64,000 nucleotides of DNA from NCBI GenBank assembly GCA_017428055.1, contig JAFRRN010000013.1, positions 1 through 64,000 of the forward strand. The letters run 5' to 3'. The stretch comes from Prevotella sp. Lineage in GTDB: Bacteria > Bacteroidota > Bacteroidia > Bacteroidales > Bacteroidaceae. The stretch's first letter is position 1. The number at the start of each line of letters is the position of its first letter. The translations under genes were made by a program, and so were the position numbers. The notes beneath the pieces are model-generated. The model was not told the DNA's origin. It did no database searches and saw only the letters and a list, made by a program, of their open reading frames with translations. Positions 52,250-59,999 of this stretch are shown here, one piece after another.

Positions 52250-53797
52250 ATGAAAACGTATATGAATTGCAATCCTAATTTGGGATATCAAACTTTTATG
52301 AGATATTGTGGCATAGTAGTTCTTCTTGCCATTGGTGGAAACGTTGCGTGGTCAGAGACTTTAACGCTTGACAATATCGTATATGAGCTTAACGAAAAAA
52401 CAAAGACGGCAGAAGTCATCAGGATTTGCGACAAGGGTATGGTAGAAACCGAGATTTCTCAGGAGTTCACAATTTTTAGTGGGACTTACTTTGTGACAGG
52501 AATCGCACCTAAATGCTTCGAAGATTGCAAGAAGTTGGAAACAGTTTTTATTCCGCGATATACCAAGATAATTGGTGACGAATGCTTCAAAGGCTGCTCC
52601 TCCTTGAAGTCCGTGAAGATACCATCCGATGTGGAAAGGTTAGGAAAGTTATGCTTTGCGGATTGCTCCCAATTGTCAGAAGTGGTGATAGACACCGAGA
52701 AGTTGGAGGGCATCCCCGAGGGTTGCTTTTCTGGCTGTACCAACTTAAGCCAGATGACCATCCGCATGAATACCCCACCTGCAAGGGTTCTCTCGACCAC
52801 TGGCCATGACCAGTTCGCAGGTGCTGGCCCCATGAACTATTTGTATGTCCCGCAAGGGTGTGAGGATGCTTATAGGGAATCAGACTTGTGGAAGGGTTGG
52901 GAAAACATCCTCCCGTTTGACTTCGAGGCGATGGACGAGTATGATAAAAAGAAGCTAGTAGACTTAGGGAATGGTAAATACTTCAGCCATGAGAATGGTT
53001 TTTCCTATTCCTTAGACCATGAGCGGCTCACTGCGACATTCTTGGGCTTGAACTCTACTTATTTTGTCCCTTCTGGGGGTAAGGTTGACAACCCCAATTC
53101 TTTTGTTGTGAAAGTGGATATTCCCGACTACGTCTTGTTTGGCCAAAAGTTGTATACCGTGACCCGTTTAGGTAATAACTGCCTGAGCGACTATATGAAT
53201 TTGAGCAGCGTCAGGTATCCTTCCGCATTGAAGGAACTGGGCGATGGATGTTTCCAGTTTAGTGGTACTGCTTATGTCAATTTACCGGAGGGTGTTGAAA
53301 AACTTGGAGCTTATTGTTTTGGAAGTAGTGATGTTTTTTATGTCGACCTTCCCTCCTCGTTGTCTACCATTGGCAAGGGTTGTTTTTCCAGTTGTAATTA
53401 TTTGAGGAGGGTAATCATCCGTTCAGGTGACTTGAAAACAGTCAGCGAGAAGTGCTTTGCCAATAGTTGGCAATTGTCAGAGCTGGTGTGTTATGCCAAC
53501 GAGATTCCCGAGCTTGAATACGACGGCGACAAGAGCCCGTTCTACATGACGAATGCCAAGGAGGGAAAGCTTTATGTGCAGAAAGACTTGGTGGAGGCAT
53601 ACAAGGCTACCCCAGGGTGGAACGAGTGGAAGGATATCCTGCCTATCGATGCCTACGGCTCTGCCAACGGCATTGAGAATGTGAAAGACGGCAAGGCGGT
53701 GGACGCTGCCATCTATGACCTACAAGGTCGCAAGGTGCAGACTCCCCAGCGCGGTGGGCTGTACATCCAAGGCGGCAGGAAATTCATCTATCGGTAA
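52250..53797 (+). CDS. BspA-like leucine-rich repeat surface protein (LRR 2)
   Basis: A 515-residue paralogue of 50026 with the same parts: N-terminal export signal (ending AWS-ET, about 36), LRR block 1 (about 80-205, for example CFKGCSSLKSVKIPSDVERL), an intervening region with a VMFV-like strand pattern, LRR block 2 (about 305-440) and the type IX-like C-terminal tail. The middle has diverged far more than the ends. Cell-surface adhesion is the likely role. It ends 24 bp before the convergent HAD gene. The 176 bp at its 3' end are nearly identical to those of LRR 1, as expected after recent duplication or gene conversion. Confidence 0.82.
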   Translation: MKTYMNCNPNLGYQTFMRYCGIVVLLAIGGNVAWSETLTLDNIVYELNEKTKTAEVIRICDKGMVETEISQEFTIFSGTYFVTGIAPKCFEDCKKLETVFIPRYTKIIGDECFKGCSSLKSVKIPSDVERLGKLCFADCSQLSEVVIDTEKLEGIPEGCFSGCTNLSQMTIRMNTPPARVLSTTGHDQFAGAGPMNYLYVPQGCEDAYRESDLWKGWENILPFDFEAMDEYDKKKLVDLGNGKYFSHENGFSYSLDHERLTATFLGLNSTYFVPSGGKVDNPNSFVVKVDIPDYVLFGQKLYTVTRLGNNCLSDYMNLSSVRYPSALKELGDGCFQFSGTAYVNLPEGVEKLGAYCFGSSDVFYVDLPSSLSTIGKGCFSSCNYLRRVIIRSGDLKTVSEKCFANSWQLSELVCYANEIPELEYDGDKSPFYMTNAKEGKLYVQKDLVEAYKATPGWNEWKDILPIDAYGSANGIENVKDGKAVDAAIYDLQGRKVQTPQRGGLYIQGGRKFIYR

Positions 53798-53841
53798 TTG
53801 GTCGTTTGGTGTTTTGGTCGTTTAGGGATTGAAGGGGCAAT
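53666..53841 (+). repeat. Right copy of the 176-bp near-identical repeat
   Basis: It pairs with 51457-51632 (2 differences). Here the right end runs into the complete HAD gene, so this is the original junction and the left copy is derived. Confidence 0.9.
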
Positions 53842-54505
53842 CTCCTAAAGCGCCAAATAATATCCTGGGGGAAAGCAATTCCCTCAAGTCGTTGATAATC
53901 ATGTCGGCATGGCACTCTTGCAATTCGGCGAGGGTGCCGTTTCCGTAAGTGACACCTACGGTTTGCGCCCCTGCCCGTTGCCCCATGAGGATGTCAAACG
54001 ACATGTCTCCCACCACCAAGGTGTCCCCAGGCTTGAACCCTAACTCATTCATTGTCTTCAAAACGGGGAAGGGGTCGGGCTTGGCACGTTCCACATCGTC
54101 TGCGCCAAGGATATAAGTGATGTATTTATCCAACGCGAAATCCCGAAGGAACTGTGTTACTGACTGATGGCTTCTACTTGTGGCAATGGTCAACACGCAC
54201 CCTCTTTCGTATAGTTGCTGGACGGTTTCGTAAACATGGGGAAACAACTGCACGGCACCCGACACATTGTTTACATCAAACAACCTTCGATAAGTCTGGG
54301 CGCAAACCTCGCCCATCTCATCCGAGATGGGAAACAACACCTTGAAGCACTCTGCCAACGGAAGGCCTATACACTTGGCACATTGCTCACGGGTGCGCTT
54401 TTCCAAACCCAGTTCGTTGATGGTCATCATCATCGTCTTGGTGATGAGGGCGTTGGTGTCGGCAAGCGTGCCATCGAAATCAAATATGATGAGGCGTTTA
54501 TTCAT
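53822..54505 (-). CDS. HAD-superfamily hydrolase, phosphoglycolate-phosphatase-like
   Basis: A 227-residue HAD subfamily IA phosphatase. Motif I is FDFDGTLAD (about 8-16; both catalytic Asp), motif II ATSRS (about 114-118), motif III Lys in RAKPDPFPV (about 145-153) and motif IV VVGDMSFDILMGQRAG (about 167-182). The cap domain lies at about 20-85. The likely substrate is a small phosphate ester such as phosphoglycolate or a nucleotide; it cannot be told by eye. Its start overlaps the end of the C1 peptidase gene by 8 nt. Its last 20 bp were duplicated to 51613-51632. Confidence 0.88.
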   Translation of the reverse strand: MNKRLIIFDFDGTLADTNALITKTMMMTINELGLEKRTREQCAKCIGLPLAECFKVLFPISDEMGEVCAQTYRRLFDVNNVSGAVQLFPHVYETVQQLYERGCVLTIATSRSHQSVTQFLRDFALDKYITYILGADDVERAKPDPFPVLKTMNELGFKPGDTLVVGDMSFDILMGQRAGAQTVGVTYGNGTLAELQECHADMIINDLRELLSPRILFGALGDCPFNP

Positions 54506-55541
54506 TCTTTACGATGACAAGGATGGTTTTCATTCGGATATAGTCTTCTGACATATACATAAAGCCGCCGTATGGGTTGTTGTCGCCCCAAGAGTTCTTG
54601 GCGATGTAATATTTCTTCCCTCTTGGTGAATGGGCGATGCCCATCAGCTCCAAGCAATGGTCATCGGTGGTGGCAAACCGCTCAAAGGCCTGTTGGCGCA
54701 ACGCCATCGTGTCTTTGGCCTGCGACAACTCACGAGCCTGTTGCTTGGTGAGTGCGGCGATGCCCCAAGCAAAAGAGTAGCCGGGCTCGGTAGTGTCACC
54801 CTCCCAGCAGACGGGATGCCCTGCGCGAATTGACGTGTCTATCCGTTGCATCAATGTGTCTATAGGAACATTCAGTGCCTTTTCCCGCGTCTGGTTATCG
54901 GGCAGTTCCAATACAAACTCCTGTCCAAAAGGATGATGGGTGAAACTGGTCAATGCCACATATTCACGGGGGCGGCACACGCTATGGCCAAATTCCACCG
55001 GCGTATATTCCGCTCCTGCCATGAAAACAAAACGCGGCATAAAGTCAATCTCCCCATCCAGGAAGTCGCCCGTATCCTTGTCAAGACGCTGCAAACCCCA
55101 TTGCCTATGGGCTGCGTTGCGGGCGATGACCCTCAACTTGTTGCAGACCACATGGTAATTGACATCCTCCCTTTGGTGAAAAGAAGCGTATGGCTCCACC
55201 CCGTATGTGTCCAACAGGCGCAACGCCATGGGGGCGATGCCTCGCATGTCTACCATCTTGACTCCCTTGGAGAAATAGCTATCACGGGTGGCTTGTTGCA
55301 GCCACATCCTCGCCACATAGTCCTCTGACAGACACACGGAGTCGCCTTGCATCAGATGCTCGGTCTCGATGGTTGCCAACATGGCATAAACCCAGCAAAA
55401 CTGGCTGTTGCCTTGGTTCTTGACTGGCGTGGTCTCCAACCGCACCTCATCGACGAATATTCTCTTAGGGACGTTATGCTTCTTTGCGCACGACGAGAAA
55501 AGAAGCAAGGTGACAATGGTGTAATAAATCGTTTTATTCAT
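54498..55541 (-). CDS. C1-family (bleomycin hydrolase-like) cysteine peptidase, lipoprotein
   Basis: A 347-residue papain-fold peptidase. A lipobox (FSSC, Cys18) anchors it to the membrane. The catalytic Cys is in NQGNSQFCWVYA (about 48), the His in TDDHCLELMG (about 293) and the Asn in AKNSWGD (about 315). This layout fits peptidase C1B/aminopeptidase C of Bacteroidota. It would degrade peptides in the periplasm or at the surface. The ATG at 55541 is used; the frame extends to 55937 but that part overlaps the divergent U32 gene and its promoter. The HAD gene overlaps its end by 8 nt, so the two are one operon. Confidence 0.85.
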   Translation of the reverse strand: MNKTIYYTIVTLLLFSSCAKKHNVPKRIFVDEVRLETTPVKNQGNSQFCWVYAMLATIETEHLMQGDSVCLSEDYVARMWLQQATRDSYFSKGVKMVDMRGIAPMALRLLDTYGVEPYASFHQREDVNYHVVCNKLRVIARNAAHRQWGLQRLDKDTGDFLDGEIDFMPRFVFMAGAEYTPVEFGHSVCRPREYVALTSFTHHPFGQEFVLELPDNQTREKALNVPIDTLMQRIDTSIRAGHPVCWEGDTTEPGYSFAWGIAALTKQQARELSQAKDTMALRQQAFERFATTDDHCLELMGIAHSPRGKKYYIAKNSWGDNNPYGGFMYMSEDYIRMKTILVIVKNE

Positions 55542-55570
55542 TTGTTGTGCAAAAATAATCAATATTTTCG

Positions 55571-55578
55571 TAACTTTG
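55571..55578 (+). promoter_or_regulatory. -7 promoter element of the U32 gene, abutting the start codon
   Basis: TAACTTTG fits TAnnTTTG. The ATG at 55584 begins five nt after it, so the transcript would be nearly leaderless. No -33 element at the usual distance. Confidence 0.45.
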
Positions 55579-55583
55579 CACCC

Positions 55584-56858
55584 ATGATTCCACAAAATAT
55601 CAAAGATTATGAGATAATGGCTCCCGTGGGTTCCCGCGAGTCGTTGATGGCGGCGATCCAAGCTGGTGCCGACTCCGTCTATTTCGGCATCGGGCAACTG
55701 AACATGCGTTCGCATTCCGCCAACCACTTCACCATCGATGACTTGCATGAGATTGCCACGATTTGCCAAGCCCACGACACCAAGACATACCTCACGGTCA
55801 ACACCATCATTTACGATGACGACATCAAGGTGATGCAACAGATATGCGATGCGGCACTGGAGGCAAACATCACTGCCGTGATCGCTTGCGACGTGGCGGT
55901 GATGAACTATTGCAACCGCATCGGGTTGGAAGTACACCTAAGCACCCAACTGAACATTTCCAATATCGAGGCATTGAAATTCTATGCGCAGTTTGCCGAC
56001 GTGGTGGTATTGGCGCGGGAATTGCAGATGGAACAAGTGGCACACATCTACCAACAAATCCAAGAACAAGACATTCGCGGACCGAAAGGCAACCCCATCC
56101 GCATCGAGATGTTTTGCCACGGCGCACTCTGCATGGCGGTATCTGGGAAATGCTACATGAGCCTGGCAGATGCCAACCGCTCCGCCAACCGTGGCGAGTG
56201 CATCCAGATCTGCCGCCGCAGCTATATCCTCACGGATGCGGAGACGGGCAACGAGATAGAGGTTGACAACAAATACCTGATGAGTCCCAAGGACTTGAAG
56301 ACCATCCGTTTCATCAACCGCTTGATGGAGAGCGGTGTGCGGGTGTTTAAGATTGAGGGACGCGCACGGGGACCCGAATATGTCTATACCGTGGTGAAAG
56401 CCTACAAGGAGGCGATTGTCTCAGTCCTTGACGGCACTTTCACCGAGGAGAAGAAAGACGAATGGGACCAGCGGCTTGCCACGGTGTTCAATCGCGGCTT
56501 TTGGGATGGCTACTACCAAGGGCAACGTCTCGGCGAATGGAACAAGAACTACGGTTCGAATGCCACGGAAAGGAAAGTGCTTGTGGGCAAGGTCGTTAAG
56601 TATTTCTCCAAACTTAACGTGGCAGAGGTGGCAGTGGAAGCCACAACGTTCTCCCTTGGCGAGAGGCTCCTCATCACGGGACCCACCACGGGGGCGATGT
56701 GGCTCACCGCCGACGAGATACGATATGACCTGAAACCCGTGGAGACGGCATTGCAGAAACAACTCGTTTCCATCCCTGTCCCTAACAAGGTACGACCCAA
56801 TGATAAGTTGTTCAAGATTGTCCCCTCCCCCAATAACCTTACAACAACACCTTTATAA
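55584..56858 (+). CDS. U32 family protein (TrhP/YegQ-like)
   Basis: A 424-residue U32 'peptidase' family protein. The family signature is clear: APVGSRESLMAAIQAGADSVYFG near the N-terminus and EMFCHGALCMAVSGKCYMS (about 173-191) with conserved Cys residues, then NRGECIQICRR. Such proteins, as TrhP/RlhA, are now linked to prephenate-dependent hydroxylation of tRNA U34 or 23S rRNA rather than to proteolysis; which applies here is inferred. The sufE gene starts 5 nt after its stop and spoU overlaps that, so the three form an operon. The ATG at 55584 was preferred over frame extensions through the promoter. Confidence 0.88.
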   Translation: MIPQNIKDYEIMAPVGSRESLMAAIQAGADSVYFGIGQLNMRSHSANHFTIDDLHEIATICQAHDTKTYLTVNTIIYDDDIKVMQQICDAALEANITAVIACDVAVMNYCNRIGLEVHLSTQLNISNIEALKFYAQFADVVVLARELQMEQVAHIYQQIQEQDIRGPKGNPIRIEMFCHGALCMAVSGKCYMSLADANRSANRGECIQICRRSYILTDAETGNEIEVDNKYLMSPKDLKTIRFINRLMESGVRVFKIEGRARGPEYVYTVVKAYKEAIVSVLDGTFTEEKKDEWDQRLATVFNRGFWDGYYQGQRLGEWNKNYGSNATERKVLVGKVVKYFSKLNVAEVAVEATTFSLGERLLITGPTTGAMWLTADEIRYDLKPVETALQKQLVSIPVPNKVRPNDKLFKIVPSPNNLTTTPL

Positions 56859-56863
56859 ATAAT

Positions 56864-57292
56864 ATGCAAACTATCAACGAAATACAAGACGAGATCATCG
56901 AAGAGTTCTCCGAACTCGACGACTGGATGGACAAATACCAAATGCTCATCGACCTGGGCAATGACCTTGCCCCATTGGACGAGCAATACAAGACACCTCA
57001 AAACCTCATCGACGGTTGCCAAAGCCGCGTGTGGCTGCAATGCGACTACGCCGATGGCAAGCTGCATTTCCAAGCGGAGAGTGATGCACTCATCGTGAAA
57101 GGCATCATCGCACTCCTCATCCGTGTGTTGGACGACCACACACCGCAGGAAATCCTTGATGCAGACCTCTATTTCATCGACCGAATAGGGCTGAAAGAAC
57201 ATCTTTCTCCCACCCGTTCCAATGGCCTGCTTGCCATGGTGAAACAAATCCGCATGTACGCATTGGCCTTCAAGACAAAAGAGGATGCGTAA
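56864..57292 (+). CDS. sufE: SufE-like iron-sulfur assembly protein
   Basis: A 142-residue SufE family protein, which accepts sulfur from the cysteine desulfurase SufS. The active Cys is in NLIDGCQSRVWL (about 51), followed by the typical AESDALIVKGIIALL helix and the GLKEHLSPTRSNGLLAMV end. The N-terminal EFSELDDWMDKYQMLIDLG is a family hallmark. The surrounding U32 protein and RNA methyltransferase suggest a link to Fe-S-dependent RNA modification. It lies 5 nt after the U32 stop and overlaps the next gene by 8 nt. No other suf gene is in the window. Confidence 0.9.
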   Translation: MQTINEIQDEIIEEFSELDDWMDKYQMLIDLGNDLAPLDEQYKTPQNLIDGCQSRVWLQCDYADGKLHFQAESDALIVKGIIALLIRVLDDHTPQEILDADLYFIDRIGLKEHLSPTRSNGLLAMVKQIRMYALAFKTKEDA

Positions 57293-57824
57293 ACTACGTA
57301 CCATCGAAATGAACCGCCTCTCCATCGAGGAGTTCAAACAGGCCGACAAACTTCCGCTCATCGTCGTTCTCGACGACGTGCGCTCACTCTACAATGTTGG
57401 CTCCGTGTTCCGCACCTGTGACGCCTTCCGCGTGGAAGCCATCTACCTCTGTGGCATCACCGCCACGCCACCAAGCAACGAAATCCACAAGACTGCCCTC
57501 GGAGCGGAAGACTCCGTGGACTGGAAATACTTCAAGACTGCCGAGGAAGCCGTACACGACTTACACCAAAACGGCTACTTTGTCTATAGTGTTGAACAAG
57601 CGGAGGGAAGCACCAAGCTGAATGATGTGGGATGGAGGATGGAGAATTTACGACCATCAAAATTTGCCATCGTCTTAGGCAACGAGGTGAAGGGCGTTCA
57701 CCAAAGCGTCATCGACCTCTCCGACGGTTGCCTTGAAATCCCACAATTCGGCACCAAGCACTCGATGAACGTCGCCGTCACCGCCGGCATCGTCATTTGG
57801 GAATTCGCCAAACATTGCATCTAA
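57285..57824 (+). CDS. SpoU/TrmH family RNA 2'-O-methyltransferase
   Basis: A 179-residue SPOUT-class methyltransferase. Motif 1 is LDDVRSLYNVGSVFRTCDAF (about 29-48), motif 2 is IVLGNEVKGV (about 129-138) and motif 3 is IPQFGTKHSMNVAVTAGIV (about 152-170). Together they form the SAM-binding knot. It methylates ribose in tRNA or rRNA; the substrate cannot be told. It is the last gene of the U32-sufE-spoU operon, overlapping sufE by 8 nt. Compared with TrmH it is short and has no N-terminal extension, as is normal for many Bacteroidota members. Confidence 0.9.
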   Translation: MRKLRTIEMNRLSIEEFKQADKLPLIVVLDDVRSLYNVGSVFRTCDAFRVEAIYLCGITATPPSNEIHKTALGAEDSVDWKYFKTAEEAVHDLHQNGYFVYSVEQAEGSTKLNDVGWRMENLRPSKFAIVLGNEVKGVHQSVIDLSDGCLEIPQFGTKHSMNVAVTAGIVIWEFAKHCI

Positions 57825-57836
57825 AGGCCGCCATTT

Positions 57837-57928
57837 AGGCAGCGTATTAGTTCCCGTTAGGCTATGTCCATGTCGGACAAAGAATCGCAAAGGCCGCATA
57901 TCCTTTCGGTTATGCGACCTTGCTGCCT
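57837..57928. ncRNA. Candidate structured RNA or three-way-junction element after the spoU gene
   Basis: AGGCAGC (57837-57843) pairs with GCTGCCT (57922-57928) and encloses two hairpins: TGTCC/GGACA (57865-57879) and AAGG-C-CGCATA/TATGCG-A-CCTT (57890-57921). The last hairpin touches the closing stem without a gap. This is more order than a simple terminator. Strand and expression are unknown; a T-rich tail is absent. Confidence 0.35.
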
Positions 57929-58031
57929 TTAGTATGTTATGAAAATTTTGAGAGAATAGCGAAACCTCACGGCTTCTTGTTTGTTTTACAAATGATTGTT
58001 ACTGTTATAAATAGAAAGCATAGAAAAATTA

Positions 58032-58523
58032 TCAATTGGTAGTGGGTGTAACCATCTCAATCGGCGTTGCCTGTAAGTTGCTCTGCTTCATGGAGTCTAC
58101 AACGGTGGAGTCTTTGGCAAGTGCCACTGTGGTGCCTTGGACTGTTTGTTCGACGGTCGCCATGTTGGCATTGTAGTCACTCTCGTTATTGAATGCCACT
58201 TGTGCCGCATTACCCAGTGTGAGGATAATGGCTACAATAGCGGCCGCCCTGAATAATGGCATTAGCCTTGTAGCGAGTGTCACTGTATGCGCCTTGACGG
58301 TGGTAGGTTCATCGATGGCAGCGAAAACCTTGTCATCAAATTCGTCTCCCAGTTTATTGCTCTTGCGCTCCACCTGTTCATAGAGGAACAGCGGGCGGAA
58401 TGCCTCCATTTCTCTGGGGATGTCGATTTGGCTGAAGAACGCACGGAGGATTTCCTCTTCCTCGAGGGTTGTCTCGCCGTTCCAATAGCGTTCGAGCAGT
58501 TGGTCGATGTATTTATAGTCCAT
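58032..58523 (-). CDS. Membrane-bound anti-sigma-like protein
   Basis: A 163-residue single-pass membrane protein. The cytoplasmic N-terminal part has IDQLLERYWNGETTLEEEEILRAFF, the same signature as the protein at 8274. A transmembrane helix lies at about 90-110 and a Thr/Val/Gln-rich periplasmic tail follows. It should restrain the ECF sigma factor encoded just upstream, whose end it overlaps by 11 nt. Database names for this family are sometimes misleading. The periplasmic tail has no receptor-interacting domain, so the input signal is unknown. Confidence 0.68.
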   Translation of the reverse strand: MDYKYIDQLLERYWNGETTLEEEEILRAFFSQIDIPREMEAFRPLFLYEQVERKSNKLGDEFDDKVFAAIDEPTTVKAHTVTLATRLMPLFRAAAIVAIILTLGNAAQVAFNNESDYNANMATVEQTVQGTTVALAKDSTVVDSMKQSNLQATPIEMVTPTTN

Positions 58524-59022
58524 AGTTGTCTATTTCTTGAAACTTTTGTTTGATGGCTTGTCGCGCCCTAAATATGTTGACTTTCACTTGTTGCTCTGTG
58601 ATGTCGAGGATGGTGGCGATTTCCTTGTATGCCTTACCCTCAAAATCCCGCAGCTGAACACAGCTTCTCTGTTTCTCTGGCAAAGAGTCGATGATGGTCT
58701 TGACGGCTTGCACCCTGTCTTTCTGTATGATATGCTCGTAGGGGTTGAGCGACTTATCTGGGGTCTCATTGTCCATCTGTTCCACATCTCCCCTTTTTTC
58801 CTTTTTTTTGAGAAAGTCGAGCGATAGGTTTCTACAAATGGTGAGGGTGAATGCCTCGATAGACTCTATCTGTTCCCATTGTTCTCGCCGATTCCAGACC
58901 TTGATGAGCGTCTCCTGCACGATGTCCTCCGATTCTGTACTGTCAAGTGTAATGCGCAATGCCAGACGGTAGAGCATGTCCTTTAATGGCAGTATATCGT
59001 TACGGAAACTGACTTTTTTCAT
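58513..59022 (-). CDS. ECF-family RNA polymerase sigma factor
   Basis: A 169-residue ECF sigma factor. Region 2 has LDSTESEDIVQETLIKVWNRR (about 26-46) and region 4 has FEGKAYKEIATILDITEQQVKVNIFRARQ (about 125-153, HTH). A Lys/Asp-rich linker joins them. It precedes its likely anti-sigma gene with an 11-nt overlap. Upstream on the minus strand is TAACTTTTC, which is close to but not identical with the -7 consensus. It lies 223 bp from argB and reads in the same direction, so it could also receive read-through from the topA-aroK-speA-argB stretch. Confidence 0.88.
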   Translation of the reverse strand: MKKVSFRNDILPLKDMLYRLALRITLDSTESEDIVQETLIKVWNRREQWEQIESIEAFTLTICRNLSLDFLKKKEKRGDVEQMDNETPDKSLNPYEHIIQKDRVQAVKTIIDSLPEKQRSCVQLRDFEGKAYKEIATILDITEQQVKVNIFRARQAIKQKFQEIDNYGL

Positions 59023-59092
59023 CTTCTCTCTATAATGAACGACGACTATGTTGGAGAAAAGTTACAATTGTAGGGTTAATAATTATTAATTC

Positions 59093-59233
59093 TACTTTTG
59101 CAAGAAAGGGTTGAAAAGGAAAGAAGGGAGCTGCATGAATGTAAAGGGAATAAGAACGACTATCGTCCATGATAAGAGAGGAACGCATACAACGTTCCAC
59201 CATTCCCCTTCATCCTCCATTCATTTTACTTGA
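59093..59233 (+). CDS. Possible small His-rich peptide with its own promoter
   Basis: TACTTTTG (59093-59100) fits a -7 element. The ATG at 59135 follows a purine-rich stretch and opens a 32-codon frame to the TGA at 59231-59233. The peptide has five His and many Ser/Thr residues and no hydrophobic part. It points into the 3' end of argB from the gap before the sigma gene. With no homology information it may be chance; the promoter could also drive an antisense transcript of argB. The span given includes the promoter; the coding part is 59135-59233. Confidence 0.2.
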   Translation, partial: YFCKKGLKRKEGSCMNVKGIRTTIVHDKRGTHTTFHHSPSSSIHFT

Positions 59234-59245
59234 AAACTCGCGGAA

Positions 59246-59998
59246 TCAACTACCAGAACATACGACCGTTCCATTGATGATGACTTCTTTCACCCCGGCA
59301 TCTATAGCGGCAAAAGCATTCTCCATCTTGGGAATCATGCCGCCAGAGATAATGCCTTCATCAAGGAGTCGCTTAAAGGAAGCTCGGGTAATGATAGGGA
59401 TGACACTGTTTTCGTCATCGGGATTACTTAACACTCCTTTTTTTTCAAAACTGAAGGTGAGAGACACATCGTAACAGGTCGCAAGAGCCTTGGCAACCTC
59501 TGAGGCGATAGTGTCGGCATTTGTGTTAAGGACATTTCCTTGTCCGTCATGAGTGAGTGGTGCCATAACAGGCGTTAGGCCCGACTCTATGAGAGTGCGT
59601 AAAGCATTGCCATCAACACGTTCCACATCTCCCACGAAACCAAAATCCACTCCATCCTTGATGGGTCGCTTGTGGCTATGAATAACATCCATGTCCGCAC
59701 CTGTAAGCCCAATGGCATTAATGCCACGTGCCTGAAGTAATGCCACGAGGTTTTTATTGACCAATCCACCATAGACCATCGTCACCACTTCGAGCATTTG
59801 GGCATCGGTAATGCGGCGACCATTCACCATCTGACTCTCTATACCTAATGCGGCAGCTATCTTAGTGGCTTTCCGTCCGCCCCCATGAATCAAGACTTTC
59901 TTGCCCTCGATGGCGCAAAAAGTGTCTAACAACCGAGAGAGCTGTGACTCGTCTTCCACCACAGCTCCTCCCACTTTCAGTATTGTAATTTTATCCAT
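59246..59998 (-). CDS. argB: Acetylglutamate kinase (ArgB)
   Basis: A 250-residue amino-acid kinase family enzyme, which phosphorylates N-acetyl-L-glutamate (or N-succinyl-L-glutamate in some Bacteroidota) in arginine biosynthesis. Visible motifs: ILKVGGAVVED at the N-terminus (conserved Lys), VLIHGGGRKATKIAAALG (about 35-52, glycine loop), GLTGADMDVI (about 97-106) and the ATP-lid region NTNADTIASEVAKAL (about 157-171). It follows speA with one base between, so arginine synthesis and breakdown genes are in one operon. The length is normal for the enzyme. Substrate preference (acetyl versus succinyl) cannot be told by eye. Confidence 0.93.
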   Translation of the reverse strand: MDKITILKVGGAVVEDESQLSRLLDTFCAIEGKKVLIHGGGRKATKIAAALGIESQMVNGRRITDAQMLEVVTMVYGGLVNKNLVALLQARGINAIGLTGADMDVIHSHKRPIKDGVDFGFVGDVERVDGNALRTLIESGLTPVMAPLTHDGQGNVLNTNADTIASEVAKALATCYDVSLTFSFEKKGVLSNPDDENSVIPIITRASFKRLLDEGIISGGMIPKMENAFAAIDAGVKEVIINGTVVCSGS

Positions 59999-59999
59999 A

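Noticed and set aside
55542..55937. N-terminal extension of the C1 peptidase
   Set aside because: It overlaps the divergent U32 gene and its promoter, and the lipoprotein signal starts at 55541.
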